Virus record (IMG/VR): IMGVR_UViG_3300042475_004124
Coordinates: 46,102 to 110,101 of that record
Strand: one strand, 5' to 3'
DNA length: 64,000 nucleotides
Source of the DNA: a virus
The position numbers were made by a program, and so were the translations under genes. Each line of letters opens with the position of its first letter. The first letter of the stretch is position 1. The notes under the pieces were generated by a model. That model saw only the letters and a list, made by a program, of their open reading frames with translations, was not told the DNA's origin and did no database searches. Positions 1 through 9,743 of the stretch are shown here, in pieces.

Positions 1-792
1 TATAAGTTGGAAGCAGGAGTCATTAAGTTTCAAAAGCCCTTGAGAACAATTGAGGACACAGAAAAGGGAGCTAATAGGGAAGTAACGCTATATGCCAGAA
101 ATGTTGTTAGGGAGGCAGGCTTTACAACCAGTAGGCTTGGTTACGCGTTGGGAATTCAGCTGTCGGATAAGGTCTACTCAAAAGTTCCGTTTAAGTATCT
201 GTGGAGGCTTGGTACTTACGGACCTACCTATTTAGACATGCTGAACATGCTAGGATCCTGTTCCGGCACTCCTGTTACGCAAAAAGACGAAACAGTCGAG
301 GTCTTTGAACTTCAGCAAGGCTTAGCTCTAATCATTACAGACTCCGGAGCTTATGCAACCTCTGCCTACAAGTCTAACCCTATAAAAATAAACCAGATAC
401 TGCCTCAAGGTACGCCCTTAGACTCTCGGCTGCAGATACTCCACGATAAGGATATATACTTAGCAGCCGATATACCGGCCGTATATAGAGATCCTAAGAC
501 TTTTAAATACGGACGCAGTTCGGCAATAGCCAGCTCGATGGTAATTATTAAATGCGATATTCAGGGGCCTCAAGCAGCGGCTTTAAAAGCATTTAAGACC
601 ATGCTGCCAGTCGATGTTAAGGTGCTTATATTTACAAATATAGACGTTCCAGCGACTTCAATAAACCAAGCAAATTTTAGCTTTAACACTAAAGCTTCGT
701 ACAGCCAGATAGTTCCCGCTTTGACTATAAATGAAAGTCAGGCTTCTGTTAAAGCCACAGCGAAGGTAAAATACTCAATCTACGGATATTGA
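1..792 (+). CDS. Hypothetical virion-region protein, 5' truncated by window edge
   Basis: The reading frame is open to base 1, so the gene very likely begins upstream. A TTG at position 7 could serve as a start but no ribosome binding site can be seen. The visible 263 residues are mixed alpha/beta without a recognisable motif, signal peptide or membrane segment. The gene ends 3 bases before the next gene and opens a run of virion-type genes, so a structural role in tail or capsid decoration is likely from context only. I do not recognise the family. Confidence 0.6.
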   Translation, partial: YKLEAGVIKFQKPLRTIEDTEKGANREVTLYARNVVREAGFTTSRLGYALGIQLSDKVYSKVPFKYLWRLGTYGPTYLDMLNMLGSCSGTPVTQKDETVEVFELQQGLALIITDSGAYATSAYKSNPIKINQILPQGTPLDSRLQILHDKDIYLAADIPAVYRDPKTFKYGRSSAIASSMVIIKCDIQGPQAAALKAFKTMLPVDVKVLIFTNIDVPATSINQANFSFNTKASYSQIVPALTINESQASVKATAKVKYSIYGY

Positions 793-795
793 TCT

Positions 796-1299
796 ATGAT
801 CACCACATTTACTGCAGAACTTCCATTAGGTATTGCCCGAGCTGTAGCTGAGCAGCCGCATAAGATCTACCTGTACTTAGAGTACACCAATAATGCCGGT
901 AATATTCCTGTCGGCTTTACAAGTGCTGCAGCTATATCTAATTTTTCAAATCCAAAAACATACTACAGCGAACTTTCAAATAAGAACTATTTGAGAGTAC
1001 CAGCAATCAGAGATCCAAATCTCATCTCTACTGTAGTTGGAAGTACCTACTCAACCACCACTAATTTCTTTGGGCAGTCTAGCGCCACCTCCGCTGGAGA
1101 GTTAGGTGGAACCGCCTTCGGCACAGGCTCCATATGCTATGGGGCAGCCCTGGTATTAGCCGAGGTGGAAAATGAGCGTACTTCAGATATTATCCTAGCT
1201 CGTGCTTACTTCACCGGCGGAGCTGAGTACCTAACCAAGACGGCTAGCTCTGAGCTTTTTGTAACTTTCCCTCTTACTGTTAGCGTAACGGCGCCATAA
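796..1299 (+). CDS. Hypothetical virion-region protein
   Basis: 167 residues, ATG start three bases after the previous stop. It is rich in Ser, Thr, Ala and Gly with many short hydrophobic strands, as expected of a beta-rich structural protein. There are no cysteine clusters and no membrane segment. Being packed between two structural-type genes suggests a virion component, perhaps a small tail or baseplate protein. No family is recognised. Confidence 0.65.
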   Translation: MITTFTAELPLGIARAVAEQPHKIYLYLEYTNNAGNIPVGFTSAAAISNFSNPKTYYSELSNKNYLRVPAIRDPNLISTVVGSTYSTTTNFFGQSSATSAGELGGTAFGTGSICYGAALVLAEVENERTSDIILARAYFTGGAEYLTKTASSELFVTFPLTVSVTAP

Positions 1300-1303
1300 T
1301 CCT

Positions 1304-3511
1304 ATGAGCTCAATTCAACCCTGGCAGAGCGTAATCGAGACTATCAAAAACGGTGAGCCAATCACCGCTGAGGTCGCAAATCGCGCCATTGCACAACTGG
1401 CTTATCGCACGCAGCACCTCAAGGATCGCCAGGATGCGCAGAGTCTTGCCGCCGCTATATTCATTACTGGTGCTCCTTTTACAGACGATGTAAAAACAGG
1501 CCATGTAGTTTACTTTAATTCGACTGCGTCAAAGTTTGCTCCCGCCTATGCAGACATGGAGTACAAGGACGGATACCTGCAAGCTACCGAGTCCTCGACG
1601 GTTGCGGGTATAGTCGTATACAAGGATACTGCCAACTCCGGAGTCATTGTAGTTGAGGGCTTAGTAGACCCGTCTCTCTACGTGGCCATTGACTGCACTG
1701 GCGAATCAATTGTTAGCAATCTGCTGCTGAATCCGCAGGATCGTGGAGTGCTGTATCTAAGCTCAGGTGCGCTAAACGCAGGCACAATCACTCCTAAGCC
1801 AGGACTAGTCAGCGTTCCAGTATGCACTTTGCTGGACGATACGCACTTGCTGGTTCGTCCTCCGCTGACCACTGCCCTAGATACGCAGGCTTTGAGATTC
1901 CCTTTGACCGCTCGTCCGGCAACTCCCGAGCTGGTACTTACTCGTATATTTGGATCTAACCCCGAGGCTTTTCCAGCAGGGGCAGCAACTGCTCTACTTG
2001 CAGGCACGGCGGTTCAACTATACAGTCACAACTACGCTACGCCTGACACTATAGGTAATATCTATCTTACCGGCGTAGTGCATTCCATTACGTCAGGAGA
2101 GCTTAGGCTCAAGGATGTAGTTCTTACCAAGTACGGCATTGAGCAGCTCAATTTAAATAACGCTGATTATTCTTTAGTGTTTAAGGCTGCTGCTTCGTTG
2201 GGAATTGCTGTTAAGGTTACTGGCACCGTTACAGGCTATAGAGTTAGCTATGGGGCAAACTCTAGCACTGCCGCTCAGGCAACATCCTACGTATCCTTGA
2301 TTGACTCCACCTCTCCTACCGTAGGATATTTAATAAAGGGGCAGTACGTAGATCCTACTTTGCCTGGTTGGCTGCCGGCAACAGGACAGTACTTTCCAAA
2401 TGTTCCAATTCCAAATGGTGCTAAGTACGGATATAACTTTGATGCAGATCCCAGACTTCATCAACTCTTTCCGGAGACGGTAGTCGGCACTTACGTGGTA
2501 TTCAAGGACGGTGTAGCGCAAACCGACATCAGCGTTGTCGTAAACAGCAATGGCATATGGTGGAAAGACGCGTTTAACTCCTTGCCTTGGCACAAGATCA
2601 ACGGCAAGCACGTACTACCAGATACCAACGTAAAGTTCACAGACTGGAGCTTAGCAGATGCTGCTCAGATAGTGGCTCCTACGGATCTTACGCTGGTTTA
2701 CACCAAGCTAATTAGTGGAGGTATCAAGGTAGTAACTAGTCTTGAGACTCCTGCAGACTCTCCTATTACGATATCAGATCCTGACGGCAGACCTGCGACT
2801 ACTGGACCGCTTATCATAAAGGCTGGGTTCACGGTAACGGATGCCTCCACGACCGAGGCGGGATCCCTAGTAGTTAAGGATATATCTAACTTTGCAATGA
2901 AGCGTGGCCGGGTGGTAGAACGCATCATCGCAGGCACTAACATCAGCCTTAACTCCACCTTTGCAAACGGCCAGGGAGAGGTCACAGTAGGAGTTGCTGG
3001 ACTGGATGGAAAGCTGGAAGGGCAGCCGGACATTCTGACAATCGACGATATCCTTATAGAGAAGGATGCCGTTACAAGCATATTCTATTCGGCAATGCCT
3101 CCGGGCAAGAACTCCTCCATTCTCGGGAAGGTAGATATTCCAGGCTATTTGGAAGGCAGCTATAAGCTCAATCTAGTTATTACCTTCTTGGCGCTGCATA
3201 CGTCGGGAGCGGTACAGATGCCGGCATTGGATTTGAGCTGGGTTACCATGAAACCTCCTCCTACCACAACGCCTGCTACGAAATACAACCTTACGAATGC
3301 TGCTAATATCGTAAATGGGGCTGTATCGGGCGGCCTATCTATACTTACAGGTACAGCCACCCCTAAAGACTACTTTATCACACAGGTGGAGCTAGACACC
3401 GCCTATGCAGGCGGAGAGACTTTCTTTAAGCTGGCTCGCTCCTCTACTGATGGATACTCTGGAAAACTCGGAATAGTGTCTTTAAGGTACAAGTTCGTTA
3501 AATCAACTTAA
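1304..3511 (+). CDS. Large tail/baseplate-like structural protein
   Basis: 735 residues with an ATG start 4 bases after the upstream stop. The N-terminal 45 residues look helical and resemble the oligomerising start of many phage baseplate or fibre proteins. The rest is repetitive, beta-rich and Thr/Ser/Gly/Pro-rich with few charged runs. Near residues 490-560 there is a segment of the type ending in short beta repeats before a C-terminal compact domain (about residues 585-735). Length, composition and position before the modular paralogue array suggest a virion protein contacting tail or host. This is inference from composition; no named family is recognised. Confidence 0.6.
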   Translation: MSSIQPWQSVIETIKNGEPITAEVANRAIAQLAYRTQHLKDRQDAQSLAAAIFITGAPFTDDVKTGHVVYFNSTASKFAPAYADMEYKDGYLQATESSTVAGIVVYKDTANSGVIVVEGLVDPSLYVAIDCTGESIVSNLLLNPQDRGVLYLSSGALNAGTITPKPGLVSVPVCTLLDDTHLLVRPPLTTALDTQALRFPLTARPATPELVLTRIFGSNPEAFPAGAATALLAGTAVQLYSHNYATPDTIGNIYLTGVVHSITSGELRLKDVVLTKYGIEQLNLNNADYSLVFKAAASLGIAVKVTGTVTGYRVSYGANSSTAAQATSYVSLIDSTSPTVGYLIKGQYVDPTLPGWLPATGQYFPNVPIPNGAKYGYNFDADPRLHQLFPETVVGTYVVFKDGVAQTDISVVVNSNGIWWKDAFNSLPWHKINGKHVLPDTNVKFTDWSLADAAQIVAPTDLTLVYTKLISGGIKVVTSLETPADSPITISDPDGRPATTGPLIIKAGFTVTDASTTEAGSLVVKDISNFAMKRGRVVERIIAGTNISLNSTFANGQGEVTVGVAGLDGKLEGQPDILTIDDILIEKDAVTSIFYSAMPPGKNSSILGKVDIPGYLEGSYKLNLVITFLALHTSGAVQMPALDLSWVTMKPPPTTTPATKYNLTNAANIVNGAVSGGLSILTGTATPKDYFITQVELDTAYAGGETFFKLARSSTDGYSGKLGIVSLRYKFVKST

Positions 3512-3530
3512 AATTTAGATAAGCCAGGCA

Positions 3531-3555
3531 TTCAGTAAACTAGGCTTCCTGGCTT
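3531..3555 (+). terminator. Intergenic hairpin before the modular protein array
   Basis: AAGCCAGG (3531-3538) pairs perfectly with CCTGGCTT (3548-3555), giving 8 bp with a 9-base loop, in the 53-base gap between two genes. There is no T tract after it. The ribosome binding site GGAGG (3556-3560) of the next gene follows directly. It may be a weak terminator, a processing site or a structure that affects initiation. Confidence 0.35.
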
Positions 3556-3564
3556 GGAGGCTTT

Positions 3565-4527
3565 ATGTCAGCAATTATTGGAACTGAATGGCTTAACTCT
3601 AACTCTCTGAGAAACTACCCTCTTAGCCAGCTCGCTACTCAGAAGGCTAATAACTCATCGTTTGAGCTGCCAAACGAAGTGTTTGTGGACATGAAGCTGG
3701 CGGTGCCTTATATGCCGGGCCTGAAGCCATCCGGCTTTTACATCAGCTCGATTACCGTATATCCGCAAGGATTCGTATTTGAGCTCGGATACGACGGAGA
3801 GTTCCAAGCTCCCAGTGTTGCCGTATCCTCGCCTGTAGCTTTTACAGGATTTTCGCAATACTCTTCCGTAGCCATAAAGGGAGTTACGTCGTCTTCTGAT
3901 TACGACTTCTCACAGATATCTGGAGTAGCAATTTTAGGAGATATCTCCGGACTTCAAAACGCTATAGGCACTCTGACCTTTAACCTTGCTGCGACTAGAG
4001 TAGAGGCTACGGTAGTATCCTTTGGGATTAAGAGAATCAGCGGAATTAGAGTCGTAAACTCTGGGTTTACTACTCCAGTGCTGTCTGGACAGATATCTCT
4101 AACCAGCGGATCTAATCACAGCATATCCGTAACTTCTTCCTCAGGATACAGCTCGCTTAGATTCAATGCTGTTGATGGAGGTGGACTTACAGAAACATGC
4201 GACTGCAACGATATAGAGCTAAGTCCGTGCATCAGAACAATAAACGGCCTTACCGGAGACCCACAAGGCAACGTTTCCATAGTGGGTGGCGACTGCGTAT
4301 TTGTTAATACCAGCAGCGACGGAATCTCGATCTCAGATACCTGCGCCAAGCCTTGCTGCGGATGCAACGAACTTAACGTGGTCGTTGGAGACGTAGATAA
4401 CCTGAACAACAAGCTAAGCACCTTGGCCAATGAAATAACCATTCTTGCCAGCTCTGTGGCACAGCTGCAGAACATATGCTTGACGTCTTCGGTTGACTCT
4501 ACGAGCTGCGCGCAGGACGGAGGTTGA
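3565..4527 (+). CDS. Modular virion protein, array member 1
   Basis: 320 residues, ATG preceded by GGAGG. The N-terminal part carries the phrase LNSNSLRNYPL near residue 10, followed by VDMKLAVP, both echoed in array members 3 and 4. Around residues 220-270 there is an INGLTGDPQGNVSI module, then GDC and a CAKPCCGC cysteine motif, matched in member 2. The last 50 residues are helical with heptad-like leucines, a likely coiled coil. INGxxG-type modules are known from phage tail-fibre proteins. The gene is first of five tandem related genes, which suggests host-contact or virion-decoration proteins. The paralogy is my own comparison by eye. Confidence 0.65.
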   Translation: MSAIIGTEWLNSNSLRNYPLSQLATQKANNSSFELPNEVFVDMKLAVPYMPGLKPSGFYISSITVYPQGFVFELGYDGEFQAPSVAVSSPVAFTGFSQYSSVAIKGVTSSSDYDFSQISGVAILGDISGLQNAIGTLTFNLAATRVEATVVSFGIKRISGIRVVNSGFTTPVLSGQISLTSGSNHSISVTSSSGYSSLRFNAVDGGGLTETCDCNDIELSPCIRTINGLTGDPQGNVSIVGGDCVFVNTSSDGISISDTCAKPCCGCNELNVVVGDVDNLNNKLSTLANEITILASSVAQLQNICLTSSVDSTSCAQDGG

Positions 4528-4528
4528 T

Positions 4529-6424
4529 ATGAGCCCTACGAAGTATGCAGCGGGCTTTCTAGAGGAGTGCGAGGCCAACGGACTGCCCTTCCTGTCCACT
4601 GCTCCGACCGGAAATCCGCCAATAGTGGCATTTAAGGTATTCGCAGCCGGTGCTTTAAGCAGCGCAATGCTGGAGTATGTAAGCATAGCCTTGAATCCTG
4701 GCCTCGGACCCAAACTAAAATGTAACGTAATTACTTCTGCAGGCCAGCTGTTCAGCCGGCAAGATTTTGAAAACGCAATAAGTACTACGAACGGCCCATA
4801 TGACACATCTCAGACTCTGTACAGGACGGAGGAGTCGCTAGGCGGATACGTATACGGTACGCTGGCTAATGTTCAAAAAGGCTACTATATAACCTACGTA
4901 ATTATTGATGGGGTAGAGTTCAGCTCGTATCCAATCAATCAATATCCGCTGGCTCCGTTTTGCTTGGAGCCGGAGGTTGGAACTGTAGCTCTGGATGTCG
5001 ATAATGCTATCCTGCCAGCAAGACCAGTACACGTATTGGAAGGGTATAACTATGCCCTGGACTACTCTGCAGAAGATCCTGTAGCTGTAACTTTCAGCGT
5101 ATCTCCTGGGGCCGGGCTAGGAGTAGAGCCTTGCGACACTGTTCCTGCTATCGAGCAGGTGCTGCGCAGAATCAACGGCCAAGAGGCCAACGATAAAGGC
5201 GAATTTTCGATACAGGCGCAAACAGCAGACTGCATCAGCGTAGACAGCAGGTACATAAATGGCTCTAATCCTCAAGTGGCCCTGAACTCACACTGTGCTC
5301 CCTGCTGCAGATGCCAAGATTATAAAGACGTATCGGATTACACTAAGGGTGTGGCCGTTCTGTACCATAAAGCGGTAAAGCGATTAGGCGAGCTGGTCAC
5401 CGAATACAACGTGATTACGCAGCGGTTCAACAGCAGAATTGCATGCTGTCAGACTGCCGGCTCGTTTACTCCAAGATTTAGACTTTGGCCACAACAAAAC
5501 TTTAAGCTGCAGATTCAGGCCATGGCCGAGAACAACACCGGCCATACGATCCGCGCACTGTCGATGAAGCTGAAGCATGCAGTGACTGCTAAATACAATA
5601 TGGAGGCTACTGACGAGAATGGTGTGTCTTATTCCATAGCTCAAGGTCAGCCTATTGCCTGTATTCCAATATCTGACGCATCATATCTTTACTATAAGAA
5701 TCTAAATCCTACTAACAAGGGGCTTCTATTCAATATAGAGTCGCAGGGCGTAATAGAGACCAGCGTGGACTTGTCGTCGCTTCCAATTACGTCTTGCCAG
5801 CAAGAACAGCCTAACGATATTCCTTCATGCACAGGGTATCTAATGATCACCTCGGGTCTGGTCATTGTAGATCCTATATTCAGAAAAATAGTCAATCTAA
5901 ACGCCAGCCCTGGCTATGTAGACATAAACCTGACATTTACGTATTTTGGCAGCTCTCCGACTCCTCAGGGATCTCCTTGCGGACAGGCCAGCAATAGAGT
6001 GATTGCGGAAAACATAAAGAAGACTGCCGCCATGGCGCCTAACAAGAAGTCCGTCAATCCGTGTCCGTCTGCGACTGCTTCTTACTTGCTTATCGGAACT
6101 GATAGAAGCGTTAGAGTGAAGTTCTCCGACGCCGTACACGGCCAGTCCTCCGTGTCTCTGCTATACCGTACGTTTGCTGATAACGCCTGGACAGACGCCG
6201 GAAGTGTGTCTATTCCGCTAAATCTGACAGGGCAGTACGATGCCTTGCTAGGCAGCATACCTAGTGAGTACACTGGCGCCATTCAAGTGGTAGCTAAGTA
6301 TACTCCTCCTCCGACAGGACAACCTGCCGGATTTGTCACTAAGTGCAAGGCTGTCGATGCCTCAGATGACGAAGTAGATATTCCTGCGGGAGAGTTCGAG
6401 ACGGCAGCAACCATAATTATCTGA
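4529..6424 (+). CDS. Modular virion protein, array member 2
   Basis: 631 residues. The ATG at 4529 is chosen because GGAGG sits at 4518-4522 and it starts one base after the preceding stop; an in-frame ATG 36 bases upstream would overlap the previous gene. The first 170 residues form an N-terminal domain, then INGQEANDKGEFSI (about residue 220) and a HCAPCCRC motif parallel member 1. The C-terminal half contains beta-rich segments and isolated cysteines. Context and shared modules suggest a virion surface protein. Cysteine pairs such as CCRC are unusual in phage structural proteins and might bind metal or form disulphides outside the cell. Confidence 0.65.
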   Translation: MSPTKYAAGFLEECEANGLPFLSTAPTGNPPIVAFKVFAAGALSSAMLEYVSIALNPGLGPKLKCNVITSAGQLFSRQDFENAISTTNGPYDTSQTLYRTEESLGGYVYGTLANVQKGYYITYVIIDGVEFSSYPINQYPLAPFCLEPEVGTVALDVDNAILPARPVHVLEGYNYALDYSAEDPVAVTFSVSPGAGLGVEPCDTVPAIEQVLRRINGQEANDKGEFSIQAQTADCISVDSRYINGSNPQVALNSHCAPCCRCQDYKDVSDYTKGVAVLYHKAVKRLGELVTEYNVITQRFNSRIACCQTAGSFTPRFRLWPQQNFKLQIQAMAENNTGHTIRALSMKLKHAVTAKYNMEATDENGVSYSIAQGQPIACIPISDASYLYYKNLNPTNKGLLFNIESQGVIETSVDLSSLPITSCQQEQPNDIPSCTGYLMITSGLVIVDPIFRKIVNLNASPGYVDINLTFTYFGSSPTPQGSPCGQASNRVIAENIKKTAAMAPNKKSVNPCPSATASYLLIGTDRSVRVKFSDAVHGQSSVSLLYRTFADNAWTDAGSVSIPLNLTGQYDALLGSIPSEYTGAIQVVAKYTPPPTGQPAGFVTKCKAVDASDDEVDIPAGEFETAATIII

Positions 6425-6432
6425 GGCCAACT

Positions 6433-7986
6433 ATGAAAGTAGTAAGTAGAGACTTCCTCAACGACAATGAATATCGACGATATCCCGTGGCTGAAAGGGC
6501 TACTCTGGAGCCCTACGCCTCTACGGACGTCTCTGCAGTAAACTCTTTATTGGTAGATATGAAGCTCGTGGTGCCTGGGGCAGTGGCTGCATGCGCATTT
6601 GTAGCCAGCATAAAGACAACCCGGTCTTTGGTAACTCTCACAATAATGGGATCTCAGACGCATCCCTTTTCTCCAGATACTCCTGCTGCCACTATTTCAA
6701 ATGAGCAATATTCAGTACTTGGGGCTTTTGTACTTGCCACTGTTCAGGTGCGGAGAACTAACAGTCTTCCGGGCTCTATAGTGCATTTACAGCCCGAGGT
6801 TCCTGGAGTTGGCGGATGGGTGGTTTTCGGTTCCGGAGTTCTTACAGAGGGCTCCTGGTCTTTCTCTGGACCTCAGGCTTCGATGATATCGGACTCTTGC
6901 ATAAGTAGATACGAATATGGCGGAGTTACGACTATAGGAAAGCAGGGATTCGACACCACAGTAGACGGCAAGGTGCAGCTGGTGGGCCAGAACGGATTGG
7001 AAGTGGTGTCCGATTCCAAAGGCCTGGCTATTCAATTCAGCGGCACTAAGTCTGAGGTGAGGCAGAGCCTGCAGGCATTTATAGGCCAGTGCGGAGGACG
7101 CCCGGAATCTAACACTTGTGCGTTTAATGCCATAAGAAGCCTCAACGGCTTAGTCCCCCAGGGCGAAGACCGAGAGCTTGTAATAGTCCTAGATAAGCCT
7201 ATGTACGCCAGATACGAAGGTGCCGGAGACAAAGAGACTGTAGTCATATCCTCAGATTTGCCATTAGAGGCATTTTGCAAGGGAAGATTGGAAATACCGG
7301 AGACCTGCGGTACTGTCCAAGGCTTGGCTCAATTCACCAGCACTTATTCTCAGCCACCTGCTCAAGACAGAGTGTCGTTAAATACAAATACCAAGCTTAC
7401 ATTTGAGATATTTGATGGCGTATCCAGCTATTCCTACTCGTTCAGTTATTTGCAGCAGCATCCAACTCGACCCTCGGTAGCTATATTTGGTACTACTTCT
7501 CCTATATTCTTTTTTGGAGAGACTTTAAACGCTCTTCACGTCGATGCTGCTCTAGGAGAGTGGCAGCTTTATGGAAATGACGGAGTAAGTCTGGTTGCGT
7601 TTGGCGGATTGAATACCAACCTCAGATCCAATCGTGAGGTGGTATACGGAAACGACAGCTACGCACTTACTCTTGGACCAACGACGATCTACGACACTAT
7701 CGGCGTTACTGAGATATCTGTTGGTATTAGTGCTCTAGATACATTCCCAGAATCCGGAATTTACATGAGAGTAGGTTACGGCCTGTATCAGCACAGTTCG
7801 AATCCGGCCTGCATGTTGGAAATTCGTGGAGCTCCAAACGACGCTTGGGCAATAGTGTCCAACGGCTCTGTATTGGCGGCAGGTGTGCTGTCAGCCCAAG
7901 GAATAGGCACCCTGGTACAAAACTACACCAGAAGCAATGGCCTACCTGGAATAAGAACGATAGGCGTAGCAGGAGCAGCGTCGTGA
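6433..7986 (+). CDS. Modular virion protein, array member 3
   Basis: 517 residues, ATG start 8 bases after the previous stop. The opening (residues 5-20) reads RDFLNDNEYRRYPV, followed by LLVDMKLVVPG, the same layout as member 1. A SLNGLVPQGED module and the phrase YARYE lie near residues 235-260, the latter echoed as FTRYE in member 4. The C-terminal 200 residues are beta-rich without cysteine clusters. It overlaps the next gene by four bases. Probable host-contact or virion-surface protein by paralogy and context. Confidence 0.65.
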   Translation: MKVVSRDFLNDNEYRRYPVAERATLEPYASTDVSAVNSLLVDMKLVVPGAVAACAFVASIKTTRSLVTLTIMGSQTHPFSPDTPAATISNEQYSVLGAFVLATVQVRRTNSLPGSIVHLQPEVPGVGGWVVFGSGVLTEGSWSFSGPQASMISDSCISRYEYGGVTTIGKQGFDTTVDGKVQLVGQNGLEVVSDSKGLAIQFSGTKSEVRQSLQAFIGQCGGRPESNTCAFNAIRSLNGLVPQGEDRELVIVLDKPMYARYEGAGDKETVVISSDLPLEAFCKGRLEIPETCGTVQGLAQFTSTYSQPPAQDRVSLNTNTKLTFEIFDGVSSYSYSFSYLQQHPTRPSVAIFGTTSPIFFFGETLNALHVDAALGEWQLYGNDGVSLVAFGGLNTNLRSNREVVYGNDSYALTLGPTTIYDTIGVTEISVGISALDTFPESGIYMRVGYGLYQHSSNPACMLEIRGAPNDAWAIVSNGSVLAAGVLSAQGIGTLVQNYTRSNGLPGIRTIGVAGAAS

Positions 7987-8816
7987 ATACAATTCCGCAT
8001 TTAGAATGGCGTAATTTAAACGCAAGTAGAAACTATCCCTTTTTGGATAGCAGCACTCTTTCTTTTAGCTCCGGCTTTTTGCCTCAGAGCTGGATTGTAG
8101 ACGCAAGAATATATGCAAGAGGTAACTATGCGTCTGAGCAGCCCTGCTATGTCAGCAGAGTAACCAGGACTGATGCTATGGTTGCATTACAATTAAGCTC
8201 AGCAGCTGGAGACGTACTGGGAGAGGCCAAGATAGAATTTGGCTCTACCAAAGAACAAATATCGATATTTGACTCCGAAGGCGTACTTGGAGGATGCTTG
8301 GTAATCGATCCAAGTAAAAGCTTCTTGCTGCAATCCGTGGACGAAGGACAATACGAACTTACTCCTGAGGCTGCCACCTTTTTGCCAGCTGTTTGCGAGT
8401 ACCTGCCCAAAAACCAAGTTCAGTCTTTGAATGAAAAGTCCGGCGATATCACTCTGACGGGTAACGAGGGCATTAGAGTAGATCGACTGGACTCCAACAC
8501 TATTAAAATTAGCGTTCTAGGTGATCCTCACTTCACTAGATACGAGTGCGTAGATCCCAACTACCCTCAGTCTGAAGTCTTGAACCTTAACGGAATATTC
8601 CTAAAGAACATAACTTTAGTGCACTATGTAAAAACTCTCGAGGGTTCCTTGGTTGGACCGTTTGCAACTAAGTTAAAACAAAAAGCGGATGGTTCAGTGG
8701 TGCTTTCGTTGAAGACAGCCGCCTTCAACCCGATACAAGATACTAGGGAACTTAGACCTGCTTTCCGTATAACTACCGAGGGCAATTCGATTATCTTTAG
8801 CATGGCGGGAGGTTAA
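7983..8816 (+). CDS. Modular virion protein, array member 4 (GTG start)
   Basis: 277 residues. The GTG at 7983 is chosen because AGGAG lies at 7971-7975 and the start forms a GTGA overlap with the previous stop; a longer frame reaching back into the previous gene has no support. The opening contains LEWRNLNASRNYPF, the clearest copy of the array's N-terminal motif, and later LNEKSGDITLTGNEGI (about residue 148) and FTRYE. The GDITLTGNEGI phrase is typical of beta-prism modules in tail fibres. The gene ends one base before member 5. Confidence 0.65.
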   Translation: MNTIPHLEWRNLNASRNYPFLDSSTLSFSSGFLPQSWIVDARIYARGNYASEQPCYVSRVTRTDAMVALQLSSAAGDVLGEAKIEFGSTKEQISIFDSEGVLGGCLVIDPSKSFLLQSVDEGQYELTPEAATFLPAVCEYLPKNQVQSLNEKSGDITLTGNEGIRVDRLDSNTIKISVLGDPHFTRYECVDPNYPQSEVLNLNGIFLKNITLVHYVKTLEGSLVGPFATKLKQKADGSVVLSLKTAAFNPIQDTRELRPAFRITTEGNSIIFSMAGG

Positions 8817-8817
8817 A

Positions 8818-9735
8818 GTGTACGACGCCTTTAGTAGCATATCCTATCCCTTAGCGTCCATTGCAGGCAACAGTAGTCAAATAGATGCTTTGCGCAAGAC
8901 TTTAGTTGACTTTAAAATATATGTAACCGGCGATTCTTTTGTAGAGGCGCCATTTGTAGAGCTGGCATCACTGCACAAAGCTCCAGGTCAGCCGCTGAGG
9001 GTAAGAATAAACTTATTGGTTGGGCCTACTGTGATAGGTAATCCAGTACTGGAATTTGCAGACGATGCTTATGCTACGCAGGAATATGTGCGATACCATT
9101 TTGATTCGCAGGACTTTCCTACTTTAGCTGCATACTCCGTTGAGGGTTATATCTGCTTTAGCAATCTTCAAAACCTGTTTACTCCCTTTGCTGCGGCTGA
9201 GCCTATATTTGTCTACGCTGCATTTGAGCCAAGCACGGCAGTAGCTTTGTGCAAGCAACGAGTTAATGAGATAACTTGTAGAAGCGCTTTGCCTTTACTG
9301 CAGCAAACCGACACTCTTAGATATACCGACGAATCCCAGCCGGTTGTAGGCGACGTGAAGTTGGTCGCCGGGGACAATTGCACTATCTCGGTTCTCACTA
9401 ATACTCGCACTGTGATAATAGGCGCTCAGCAGGGTGCAAACGACTCTCAGGCTGAGCAGTGTGGACCGTGGGTAGAAAAAATTAACTCCAAGGACATACT
9501 GTGCAACGAGGGAATTTACAGCATTTCTGGAGTGGAGCCTGACGCAAATGGCGATGTAAAGATTGTCGCACAAAGTCCATTGGCAGTCAGTGCGTTTACA
9601 AGAGCAGAGCTGAACGCTGTAAATGCTGACTTCCTTAACAGTTCGGTTTTGTCTGGCTTTCCGCATATAATACGCTTTATATACGTAGGGCTGCCTCAAA
9701 GTTCAGATAATCCAAACGTATTTAACTGCCAGTAA
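8818..9735 (+). CDS. Modular virion protein, array member 5 (GTG start)
   Basis: 305 residues starting with GTG, preceded by GGGAGG at 8807-8812. The N-terminal domain includes ISYPLASI and VDFKIYV, matching the positions of RNYP and VDMKL in the other members. Two modules follow: VVGDVKLVAGDNCTISV (about residues 175-195) and DANGDVKIV (about residue 242), each next to cysteines. It closes the five-gene array. The repeated GDVxI phrase with following DNC or TDC strongly suggests common ancestry with members 1 and 2. Confidence 0.6.
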   Translation: MYDAFSSISYPLASIAGNSSQIDALRKTLVDFKIYVTGDSFVEAPFVELASLHKAPGQPLRVRINLLVGPTVIGNPVLEFADDAYATQEYVRYHFDSQDFPTLAAYSVEGYICFSNLQNLFTPFAAAEPIFVYAAFEPSTAVALCKQRVNEITCRSALPLLQQTDTLRYTDESQPVVGDVKLVAGDNCTISVLTNTRTVIIGAQQGANDSQAEQCGPWVEKINSKDILCNEGIYSISGVEPDANGDVKIVAQSPLAVSAFTRAELNAVNADFLNSSVLSGFPHIIRFIYVGLPQSSDNPNVFNCQ

Positions 9736-9743
9736 GGATCTAT

